From Streptomyces sp. ERV7 (GTDB lineage: Bacteria; Actinomycetota; Actinomycetes; Streptomycetales; Streptomycetaceae): a stretch of DNA of 64,000 nt. The notes beneath the pieces are model-generated. The model made no database searches and was not told the DNA's origin. It worked only from the letters and a program-made list of their open reading frames with translations. Shown piece by piece: positions 15,443 through 22,793 of this stretch (its first letter is position 1; each line of letters starts with the position of its first letter). The stretch lies in assembly GCF_001653515.1 (NCBI RefSeq), contig NZ_LYOY01000040.1:1697278-1761277 (forward strand), written 5' to 3'. Position numbers and translations under genes: made by a program.

Positions 15443-15586
15443 TTACTGGCAGTAAATTGAACTGCTTCTTACGTCCGTATTGAGACGTCTATTTCCCCTT
15501 CTGTCCAGTGACTTGGGGGTACGAAGTGTGGCGGCCCGATGCCGGGCTGTCGTACCACGGTTATCCCTCCGTTACTGGCAAGTAAC
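15443..15586. promoter_or_regulatory. Two TTACT-n-AGTAA dyads in the long leader of the DUF6230 cluster
   Basis: TTACT-GGC-AGTAA (15443-15455) and GTTACT-GGCA-AGTAAC (15571-15586) are perfect short dyads with nearly the same core. They lie in the 636-base gene-free stretch (15312-15947) before the DUF6230 gene. Apart from these and the terminator hairpin, nothing else is recognised there. The stretch probably carries the cluster promoter and a long 5' leader. Confidence 0.5.
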
Positions 15587-15947
15587 GAACCCCCTTGCGC
15601 CCCTCCTCCGAATGGACCACGATCGGCCACGCTCGGTCCAATAACGCACCAGCCCGACACCCACTCGGCGCTGGGCGTTTCCTGGGTCCCCACCGAGCCG
15701 GCCGGCGGCCAGTCCCGCCGACCGTGGACAGGGGGGTCTCTGCCGTACGGCGGGGCCTGTCCAGCAGGTTGTGCGTGATGCGTCAGGCGCGACCAGTGGT
15801 TGTCGCTCGGGGGTGATCGCCGGTGATTCGGACGCGGTACGCGCCTGAGGCTCGGGCGCTCCTTCCCGAGGACGTAGCACTTCTCCCATCCCTGGACAGC
15901 CTGCGAGGGTCCGTCCCGGAGATGTACGTCCGAGAAGGAGGAAAGTC

Positions 15948-16601
15948 ATGGAGTCCCAAGTTCGTGGCGGGACCAGATGGAAGCGGTTCGCGCTGGTCAT
16001 GGTGCCCAGCGTGGCTGCCACGGCGGCGATAGGCATCGGGCTCGCCCAGGGTGCGCTGGCGGCGTCGTTCAGTGTGTCCGGGGTCGACTTCAAGGTCACG
16101 GCGGACCGGTTGGAAGGTGACGACCTCCTCCAGTACGGGTCGGTCGCCACCGGTACGGACCTTGAGGGCAACAAGGCCGCGCACCCCGTTGTCGTCTCGG
16201 GCTTCAGCCACGCCGAGATCTACAACATGTGCCAGTCCGTGGTCACGCCGAAGGTCCCGATCTTCGGCAACATCACGATGACGCTGAACGCGGGCGGCGG
16301 CAGCGAGCCGGTCAAGGCGGACAACATCTACCTCGATGTGTCCCAGCTCGACACCGACGCCGAGTTCAAGAACATCGACATCGGTGTCGCGGCCGGCGAG
16401 GGCTCGGCCAACGGCAAGACGAAGATGCAGGGGAACGCGACGCCGAAGTCGAACCCGTACGGGTTCGCGCAGCGCGCCGAGCACGCCACCCTGAGGAACG
16501 TGGAGCAGCGTGCGTGGGCGACCACCGCCGGCAGCTTCAAGCTCAGTGGCCTCAAGCTGCGGCTGTCCACGGGCGCCAACGAGTGCCAGCTGAAGCACTA
16601 G
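15948..16601 (+). CDS. DUF6230 family exported protein
   Basis: A 217-residue actinomycete DUF6230 protein. Residues about 12-38 form an uncleaved or cleavable signal (FALVMVPSVAATAAIGIGLAQGALAASF). The remainder is beta-rich with paired Cys (MCQSV and NECQL) that could form a disulfide outside the membrane. The ATG sits behind an excellent GAAGGAGGAAAGTC site, implying strong translation. It is followed by a DUF6114 membrane protein and a Ser/Pro-rich exported protein. Function is unknown; the trio recurs in Streptomyces genomes. Confidence 0.88.
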   Translation: MESQVRGGTRWKRFALVMVPSVAATAAIGIGLAQGALAASFSVSGVDFKVTADRLEGDDLLQYGSVATGTDLEGNKAAHPVVVSGFSHAEIYNMCQSVVTPKVPIFGNITMTLNAGGGSEPVKADNIYLDVSQLDTDAEFKNIDIGVAAGEGSANGKTKMQGNATPKSNPYGFAQRAEHATLRNVEQRAWATTAGSFKLSGLKLRLSTGANECQLKH

Positions 16602-16609
16602 GCACTTCC

Positions 16610-16650
16610 CCCGGTGGCCGCTGAGAGAGCACGGCCTCACGGCCACCGGG
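16610..16650 (+). terminator. Intercistronic hairpin between DUF6230 and DUF6114 genes
   Basis: CCCGGTGGCCG (16610-16620) and CGGCCACCGGG (16640-16650) pair perfectly over 11 bp, 9 bases after the DUF6230 stop. It may partly terminate transcription or protect the DUF6230 mRNA, giving unequal expression within the cluster. Confidence 0.65.
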
Positions 16651-16696
16651 ACCTCTTCACTTTCACAGCAACAGCGGTACCAGGGAGCTGTTTTCC

Positions 16697-17239
16697 ATGA
16701 GCGCCGAGACCACAGGTTCCCGCGGTTTCACCTACTGGCGGCTTCGTTTCCGGGCCTGGCGGGGCAGCCGTCCGTTCTGGGCGGGCCTGTACACCATGGC
16801 CGGTGGCGTGCCCATCGCGTACTTCCCGTACGCCAATCTCCACCTCGGGAACATCACGCTGGCCATGTCCACCACGGCGGGCGCCGGCTCGCTGATCATC
16901 GGCGTACTGCTGATGACGCTCGGCCTGACCATCTGGTACCACCAGCAGGTCAGGGTCTTCGCGGGTGTCGCGGCCATCCTGCTCGCGCTGATCTCCCTGC
17001 CCGTGGCGAACATCGGCGGCTTCCTGATGGGCTTCCTGCTCGCTCTCTTCGGCGGCGCGCTCGCGCTGTCGTGGGTGCCGGCGAAGCCGAAGCGGCGCGA
17101 CCGGCGCGCTCAGGCGGGCGACCCCTCGGGCGACGAGCCGGACGGCCAGACCGTCCCCGGCCCGCGCGAGGAGGAGTCCGGAACCGCCGTCACCGAAACG
17201 ACAGTCGACGCCAATGGCGGGAGGAACAGTGCGGGGTGA
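16697..17239 (+). CDS. DUF6114 integral membrane protein
   Basis: A 180-residue DUF6114 protein. It begins with a soluble RFRAWRGSRPFWAG segment, then about four membrane helices between residues 30 and 130 (for example MSTTAGAGSLIIGVLLMTLGLTIW, VFAGVAAILLALISLPV and GGFLMGFLLALFGGALALSW). A charged cytoplasmic tail follows (PAKPKRRDRRAQAG...). The ATG is behind CAGGGAGCTG. Its stop lies inside the beginning of the next gene. Probably the membrane partner of the DUF6230 protein; function unknown. Confidence 0.87.
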   Translation: MSAETTGSRGFTYWRLRFRAWRGSRPFWAGLYTMAGGVPIAYFPYANLHLGNITLAMSTTAGAGSLIIGVLLMTLGLTIWYHQQVRVFAGVAAILLALISLPVANIGGFLMGFLLALFGGALALSWVPAKPKRRDRRAQAGDPSGDEPDGQTVPGPREEESGTAVTETTVDANGGRNSAG

Positions 17240-18536
17240 CGAGACGCAGCTGGACTCGACCGGAGGCGGCGACTCCCGTGAGAGAGGCGGGCCGCGGCAC
17301 GCGGCCCCGCGGAAGTCGCTGCTGACGAAGCTGCACATGCCCGCGGGCAAGGCGATGGCGCTGGCCGCCATGCCGACGGCCATGTTCGTCGGGATGAGCC
17401 TCACGCCCAAGCTGGCGATGGCGGACGACAAGACGGACATCCCGTTCGCGCCGGGTCCCTGTGTGACGCGCTCCGACCAGCCGAGCGAGTCGGCGAGCCC
17501 GTCGAAGTCGCCCAGCCCGTCGTCGAGCAAGACCGGCACGCCGAGTCCGTCGTCCTCGTCCTCGCCGTCCTCGGACAAGGACAAGGAGCCGACCCCGTCG
17601 ACCACGCCGTCGGCGGACAAGGCGAAGCCGCAGTCCGGCTCCTCCGGGTCCACGCCCACCCAGGCGCCCACGGCCAAGCCGTCCACGGCGCCCGCGCCCA
17701 CCAAGTCCACCAACCCGCTGGACCCGTTGGGCCTGGGGGACGTGCTGGGCGACATCCTGGGCGTACACCCGAGCAAGTCGGCGACGGCGGCGACCCCGAC
17801 GCCGTCCGCCACGGCCCCGACGTCGAAGCCCACGACCAAGGCTCCGGCGCCGAAGACCACGCCCAGCAAGCCGGCCACCAAGCCGGTGACCTCGCCCGCC
17901 GACAAGACGGCCGACGCGATCCGTGCGGCGGCCGGGCAGGCCGGCCAGAAGGTCGAGGACCTGGCGGACGGCGCCAAGGGCCTGGAGGCCAAGAAGGACA
18001 CCGACGTCCCCGACGGCGCCAAGCAGCCCTTCCCGTGCCCGACTGCGGACCCCAAGGCCCTCGCCAACGCCAAGCTTGCCTCGGACGTCCCGCTGCTGCC
18101 GGACCAGCCGTGGATCCTCAAGACCTCCAAGCTGGACCTGCGCGGTCTCGACTACAAGGGCATCGTCGAGGTCAAGACGGGCAGCGGCAAGGTCAAGAAG
18201 GTGCTGAAGTTCACGGCGTCGTACGTGGGCATCGACAACCTGCACCAGCTGGTGTACGGCCCGGAGCTGAACGGCAAGCCGACCACCGCCCACGTCAAGG
18301 GGCGCTCGGGCTCGACATCGACCATTACCGACGGTCCGGTGACGATGTACACGGAGGAGCTGAAGGGCAACCTCTTCGGCCTCATCCCGATCACGTTCAG
18401 CCCGCAGACCCCGCCGCCCCTGAACATCCCGCTCGTGTTCTTCACGAACGCGACGGTCCACCAGGCGGGCCAGTTCGGCGGCACGCTGACGGTCCCGGGC
18501 CTGCAGAACTACATCACGGACGGCAATCCCGAGTAG
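17229..18536 (+). CDS. Exported Ser/Pro/Thr-rich hypothetical protein of the DUF6230/DUF6114 cluster
   Basis: A 435-residue protein. I chose the GTG at 17229 behind GGGAGGAACA; an ATG five codons earlier would put that site inside the gene. After a basic N-terminus comes a signal-like helix (AMALAAMPTAMFVGMSLTPKLAMA). Next is a long low-complexity Ser/Pro/Lys/Thr linker (SPSKSPSPSSSKTGTPSPSS and later TKAPAPKTTPSKPATK) covering roughly residues 80-230. The C-terminal domain of about 200 residues is beta-rich (WILKTSKLDLRGLDYKGIVEV ... FFTNATVHQAGQFGGTL). The linker could span cell wall. It overlaps the DUF6114 stop by 11 bases. Function unknown. Confidence 0.82.
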   Translation: MRGDETQLDSTGGGDSRERGGPRHAAPRKSLLTKLHMPAGKAMALAAMPTAMFVGMSLTPKLAMADDKTDIPFAPGPCVTRSDQPSESASPSKSPSPSSSKTGTPSPSSSSSPSSDKDKEPTPSTTPSADKAKPQSGSSGSTPTQAPTAKPSTAPAPTKSTNPLDPLGLGDVLGDILGVHPSKSATAATPTPSATAPTSKPTTKAPAPKTTPSKPATKPVTSPADKTADAIRAAAGQAGQKVEDLADGAKGLEAKKDTDVPDGAKQPFPCPTADPKALANAKLASDVPLLPDQPWILKTSKLDLRGLDYKGIVEVKTGSGKVKKVLKFTASYVGIDNLHQLVYGPELNGKPTTAHVKGRSGSTSTITDGPVTMYTEELKGNLFGLIPITFSPQTPPPLNIPLVFFTNATVHQAGQFGGTLTVPGLQNYITDGNPE

Positions 18537-19849
18537 CACGCCGCCGTACAAGGACCCATCCGGGAGCCGCAGTCGGGCCGTGGCCCGCACCCCATCAGGT
18601 GCGGGCCACTGCTCGTTCGGTCCCTCACACCCGCCGCCGCTTCACCGGCCGCCGCTTCAGCACCACATACGCCGCCCCCCGCCGCGACCGCGGCCCCCGC
18701 GCCCAGTCCCGTCCAGCCCAGGACGCCCAGGCCGGAGGAGTCCGTCGTGGCCGAGGCCGTGCCCTTCGGCTTGGCCGGGGGCGTGGGCTTCGCCGGGTCC
18801 AGGGTGCCCACCGGCTTGGCCCTGCCCACCGCCGCGAAGCCCCAGTCCAGCAGCGCGCGGGTCTCCGTGTAGACCTTGTCGTGCTTGTTCTCCTGGGGGT
18901 TCATCACCGTCACCAGGATGGTGTGGCCGTCGCGGGTGGCCGCCTCCGCGAGAGTGTTGCCCGCGTGGGTCGTGTAGCCGTTCTTGCCGCCGATCAGGCC
19001 GGGGTACTTGGACACGCCGCCGATGCCCGAGAGCATGCGGTTGGTGTTGGAGATCCCGAACGGCTTGCCCTTGGTGTTCGGGCCGCCGGGGAACTTGGCG
19101 TCCGCCGTCGCGCAGTACTCCTTGAAGTCCTTGTTGCGCAGGCCGGAGCGCAGGAACAGCGTCAGGTCGTACGCGGAGGACACCTGGCCCTCCGCGTCGT
19201 AGCCGTCGGGGCTGCGGACGTGGGTGTCCTTGGCGCCCAGGGACTCCGCCTTCGCCTGCATGTCCGTCACGGTCTTCGGTACGCCGCCGTTCATGGCGGC
19301 CAGGACGTGCACCGCGTCGTTGCCCGAGCGCAGGAACACGCCCCGCCACAGGTCCGCGCCCAGATACGTCTGGCCCGGGACGATCCCCACCGCGCTGCTG
19401 CCGTCGCCCATGCCGGCCAGCTCCGCCGGCTCCACCTTGTGGCTCACCGTGCCCGGCACCACCGGCAGCACCGTGTCCGCGAAGAGCATCTTGAGGGTGG
19501 AGGCGGGCGGCAGCGGCCAGTGGGCGTTGCTGGCGGCCAGCACCTGGCCCGTGTCCGCGTCCGAGACCATCCAGGCGAGGGAGGAGAGGCCGGCGGGCAG
19601 CGCGGGGGCGCCCACGCCCGTCTGGGGTCCCGGGCGGCCCAACTGCTCGCCGCCGAGCGTGGACATGGCCGCCGGGGGCTCCTTGGGGGCTCCGGCGCGC
19701 GGTACCCCGGGGGTCGGCTTGCCGGGCGAGGGCGTGCCCGGCTTCACTGGGTGGGCCGCCGCCGGGGCGACAGCGGAGACCACCGCCGCCGCGGTGAGGG
19801 CCGCGATGGCCAGCGGGCGGCTGAACTGCACAGTTATCGGGGCACGCAT
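18509..19849 (-). CDS. D-alanyl-D-alanine carboxypeptidase (S11 penicillin-binding protein) with apparent C-terminal frameshift
   Basis: A low-molecular-weight PBP that trims peptidoglycan stem peptides outside the membrane. Visible: signal peptide (IAALTAAAVVSAVAPAAA), a Pro-rich linker, SxxK at Ser117-Lys120 (PPASTLKML), SGN at 175-177, and KNG at 289-291 in place of the usual KTG. The Cys/Gly-rich tail after GAAVAAGGG looks wrong. In the next frame the sequence reads AYVVLKRRPVKRRRV and stops at 18625, giving the membrane helix plus basic tail normal for this family. One extra C in the six-C run at 18675-18680 would explain it. The frame as read runs through a terminator into the convergent gene, so the true end is probably 18625. 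Confidence 0.88.
   Translation of the reverse strand: MRAPITVQFSRPLAIAALTAAAVVSAVAPAAAHPVKPGTPSPGKPTPGVPRAGAPKEPPAAMSTLGGEQLGRPGPQTGVGAPALPAGLSSLAWMVSDADTGQVLAASNAHWPLPPASTLKMLFADTVLPVVPGTVSHKVEPAELAGMGDGSSAVGIVPGQTYLGADLWRGVFLRSGNDAVHVLAAMNGGVPKTVTDMQAKAESLGAKDTHVRSPDGYDAEGQVSSAYDLTLFLRSGLRNKDFKEYCATADAKFPGGPNTKGKPFGISNTNRMLSGIGGVSKYPGLIGGKNGYTTHAGNTLAEAATRDGHTILVTVMNPQENKHDKVYTETRALLDWGFAAVGRAKPVGTLDPAKPTPPAKPKGTASATTDSSGLGVLGWTGLGAGAAVAAGGGVCGAEAAAGEAAAGVRDRTSSGPHLMGCGPRPDCGSRMGPCTAACYSGLPSVM
18580..18609. terminator. Bidirectional hairpin terminator
   Basis: GTGGCCCGCACC (18580-18591) and GGTGCGGGCCAC (18598-18609) pair perfectly over 12 bp around CCATCA. It lies 44 bases after the stop at 18536 and 16 bases beyond the restored (frame-corrected) stop of the convergent carboxypeptidase at 18625. 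Confidence 0.8.
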
Positions 19850-19944
19850 GAACGCGAACGTACCCCACGGAATATGTAGATCCTGTTGCGGGCACTCCGC
19901 GACTGGGCAACGGACTTCGAGGAGAACCCTTCTCGCGTACGGGC

Positions 19945-19982
19945 GAGGGCGGTACCCCGGAGGATTCCGGAGTACCGCCCTC
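19945..19982 (-). terminator. Hairpin terminator after pyk
   Basis: GAGGGCGGTAC (19945-19955) pairs with GTACCGCCCTC (19972-19982). Inside it, CCGGA and TCCGG pair around GGAT, with one C/A mismatch between the two helices. It lies 30 bases beyond the pyk stop. Confidence 0.8.
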
Positions 19983-20011
19983 GGTGCCGTGAGAGGGAAC
20001 GCCCTTACGGC

Positions 20012-21442
20012 TCAGCCCTGCTGGCCGCCGCCCAGGTGGTGGACCCGGACCATGTTGGTGGTGCCGGGGACACCGGGGGGCGAGCCGGCGGTGATGACCA
20101 TCGTGTCGCCCTCGTGGTGGCGGTTGAGCTTGAGCAGCTCCGCGTCGACGAGGTCCACCATCGCGTCGGTGTTGTCCACGTGCGGGACGACGAACGACTC
20201 GACGCCCCAGCTCAGCGCGAGCTGGTTGCGGGTGCCGGCGTCCGTGGTGAAGGCCAGGATCGGCTGGGCCGTGCGGTAGCGGCACAGCCGGCGGGCGGTG
20301 TCACCCGACTTGGTGAACGCCACCAGCGCCTTGCCGTCCAGGAAGTCCGCGATCTCGCAGGCCGCGCGGGCCACCGAACCGCCCTGCGTACGCGGCTTCT
20401 TGCCGGGGACCAGCGGCTGGAGGCCCTTGGAGAGGAGCTCCTCCTCGGCGGCCTCGACGATGCGGGACATCGTCTTGACCGTCTCGATCGGGTAGGCGCC
20501 GACCGAGGACTCGGCGGAGAGCATGACCGCGTCCGCGCCGTCCAGGATGGCGTTGGCCACGTCGGAGGCCTCGGCGCGGGTCGGGCGCGAGTTGGTGATC
20601 ATCGACTCCATCATCTGGGTCGCCACGATCACCGGCTTGGCGTTGCGGCGGCACAGCTCGATGAGGCGCTTCTGCACCATCGGGACCCGCTCCAGCGGAT
20701 ACTCGACGGCGAGGTCGCCACGGGCCACCATCACACCGTCGAACGCCATGACGACGCCCTCCATGTGCTCGACGGCCTGCGGCTTCTCCACCTTGGCGAT
20801 GACCGGCACCCGGCGGCCGACCTCGTCCATGACCTTGTGGACGTCCTTGACGTCGTCGGCGTCGCGGACGAAGGAGAGCGCGACCAGGTCGCAGCCCATC
20901 TTCAGGGCGAACCGCAGGTCCTCGACGTCCTTCTCGGACAGGGCCGGGACGTTCACCGCCGCGCCGGGCAGGTTGATGCCCTTGTGGTCGGAGATGACAC
21001 CGCCCTCGATGACGATGGTCTTGACCCGGGGGCCCTCGACGGAGGTCACCTTGAGCTCGACGTTGCCGTCGTTGATCAGGATCGGGTCGCCCTTGGAGAC
21101 GTCGCCCGGCAGCCCCTTGTAGGTGGTGCCGCAGATCGACTTGTCGCCCGGGACGTCCTCGGTGGTGATGGTGAACTCGTCACCGCGCACCAGCTCGACC
21201 GGTCCCTCGGCGAACTTCTCCAGGCGGATCTTGGGTCCCTGGAGGTCGGCGAGCACACCGACCGCCTGACCGGTGTCGGCGGCGGCCTTGCGGACACGGT
21301 CGTACCGTTCCTGGTGCTCTGCCTGGGTCCCGTGGCTGAAGTTGAAGCGGGCCACGTTCATACCGGCCTCGATCAGAGCAGTCAGCTGCTCGTAGGAGTC
21401 GACGGCGGGGCCCAGTGTGCAGACGATTTTGGAACGGCGCAT
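20012..21442 (-). CDS. pyk: Pyruvate kinase
   Basis: A 476-residue pyruvate kinase converting phosphoenolpyruvate and ADP to pyruvate and ATP in glycolysis. Visible: RRSKIVCTLGPAVDSYEQLTALIEAGMNVARFNFSHG at the N-terminus, the B domain, IIAKVEKPQAV-type catalytic Lys region (VPVIAKVEKPQAVEHME), MVARGDLAVE, and QMMESMITNSRPTRAEASDVANAILDGADAVMLSAESSVG. The C-terminal allosteric domain is complete. It is followed by a strong terminator, and the upstream ackA-pta pair lies on the same strand 103 bases away. Confidence 0.97.
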   Translation of the reverse strand: MRRSKIVCTLGPAVDSYEQLTALIEAGMNVARFNFSHGTQAEHQERYDRVRKAAADTGQAVGVLADLQGPKIRLEKFAEGPVELVRGDEFTITTEDVPGDKSICGTTYKGLPGDVSKGDPILINDGNVELKVTSVEGPRVKTIVIEGGVISDHKGINLPGAAVNVPALSEKDVEDLRFALKMGCDLVALSFVRDADDVKDVHKVMDEVGRRVPVIAKVEKPQAVEHMEGVVMAFDGVMVARGDLAVEYPLERVPMVQKRLIELCRRNAKPVIVATQMMESMITNSRPTRAEASDVANAILDGADAVMLSAESSVGAYPIETVKTMSRIVEAAEEELLSKGLQPLVPGKKPRTQGGSVARAACEIADFLDGKALVAFTKSGDTARRLCRYRTAQPILAFTTDAGTRNQLALSWGVESFVVPHVDNTDAMVDLVDAELLKLNRHHEGDTMVITAGSPPGVPGTTNMVRVHHLGGGQQG

Positions 21443-21545
21443 GAGGCGATCCTATCGGTTTGTTTCGCTCCGGAATATTCCGTCTGGTGGAATGTACAAA
21501 TGGGCGGAGGCGCGCTCAGGCGTGGCCCGAGGACCGGTCCTCGTC

Positions 21546-22793
21546 TCAGGCGCCCGCACCGCTCGCGCCGTCGCCGGACCGGACCAGCGCGTACGTCTGC
21601 GTCGCGATCTCCAGCTCCTCGTCCGTGGGTACCACTGCCACGGCCACCCGCGCGTATTCCGGCGAGATCAGCCTCGGCGCGTCGGATCGTACGGCGTTGA
21701 GCTCGCCGTCGACCGCGAGCCCCAGCTCCTCCAGACCCAGGACGGCGGCCTCGCGCACCGGCGCCGCGTTCTCGCCCACCCCGGCGGTGAAGGCCACCGC
21801 GTCCACCTTGCCGAGCACCGCGTAGTAGGCGCCGATGTACTTCTTCAGCCGGTGGATGTAGATGTCGAAGGCGAGCGCCGCGCGCTGGTCGCCCGCGTCG
21901 ATCCGGCGGCGGATCTCGCGCATGTCGTTGTCGCCGCAGAGCCCGACGAGCCCGCTCTTCTTGTTGAGCAGCACGTCGATCTCGTCCGTGGACATCCCGG
22001 CGACCCGCTCCAGATGGAAGGTCACCGCCGGGTCGATGTCGCCCGAGCGGGTGCCCATGACCAGGCCTTCCAGCGGCGTGAGCCCCATCGAGGTGTCCAC
22101 GCACACCCCGCCGCGCACGGCCGACGCCGAGGCGCCGTTGCCCAGGTGCAGCACGATGACGTTGACCTCGGAGGGATCCTTGCCGAGCAGCTTCGCGGTC
22201 TCGCGCGAGACGTACGCGTGCGAGGTGCCGTGGAAGCCGTAGCGGCGGATGCGGTGTGCGTCGGCGGTCTCCACGTCGATCGCGTACCGGGCCGCGTGCT
22301 CCGGCATCGTGGTGTGGAAGGCGGTGTCGAAGACGGCCACCTGCGGCAGGTCCGGGCGCAGGGACTGCGCGGTGCGGATGCCGGTGATGTTCGCCGGGTT
22401 GTGCAGCGGGGCGACCGGGACGAGCCGCTCGATCTCCGCCATGACCTCCTCGGTGATCACGGTGGGCGCGCTGAACTTCAGCCCGCCGTGCACCACCCGG
22501 TGGCCGATCGCGGCGAGCTCGGGCGAGTCGAGGCCCAGGCCGTCCTTGGCGAGCTCCTCGGCGACCGCCTTCAGCGCGGCCGCGTGGTCCGCGATCGGGC
22601 CGGTCGTCTCGCGCCGGTCGCCGCCGGTCGCCAGCGGGGTGTGCGCCAGACGGGAGGTCTCCTCGCCGATCCGCTCGACCAGGCCCACCGCGAGGCGCGC
22701 CGAGTCGGCCATGTCGAGCAGCTGGTACTTCACCGACGAGGAGCCGGAGTTGAGTACGAGGACGCGCGACGGAGTGGGGTCGGTGCTGGTCAT
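21546..22793 (-). CDS. ackA: Acetate kinase
   Basis: A 415-residue acetate kinase (acetyl phosphate + ADP to acetate + ATP). Visible ASKHA-fold motifs: VLVLNSGSSSVKYQLLDM at the N-terminus, IGHRVVHGG, VFDTAFHTTMPEHAARYAI (catalytic region), RYGFHGTSHAYVS, LHLGNGASASAV, DTSMGLTPLEGLVMGTRSGDIDP and FTAGVGENA. Its start overlaps the pta stop by 4 bases, so the two genes are translationally coupled. Confidence 0.97.
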   Translation of the reverse strand: MTSTDPTPSRVLVLNSGSSSVKYQLLDMADSARLAVGLVERIGEETSRLAHTPLATGGDRRETTGPIADHAAALKAVAEELAKDGLGLDSPELAAIGHRVVHGGLKFSAPTVITEEVMAEIERLVPVAPLHNPANITGIRTAQSLRPDLPQVAVFDTAFHTTMPEHAARYAIDVETADAHRIRRYGFHGTSHAYVSRETAKLLGKDPSEVNVIVLHLGNGASASAVRGGVCVDTSMGLTPLEGLVMGTRSGDIDPAVTFHLERVAGMSTDEIDVLLNKKSGLVGLCGDNDMREIRRRIDAGDQRAALAFDIYIHRLKKYIGAYYAVLGKVDAVAFTAGVGENAAPVREAAVLGLEELGLAVDGELNAVRSDAPRLISPEYARVAVAVVPTDEELEIATQTYALVRSGDGASGAGA

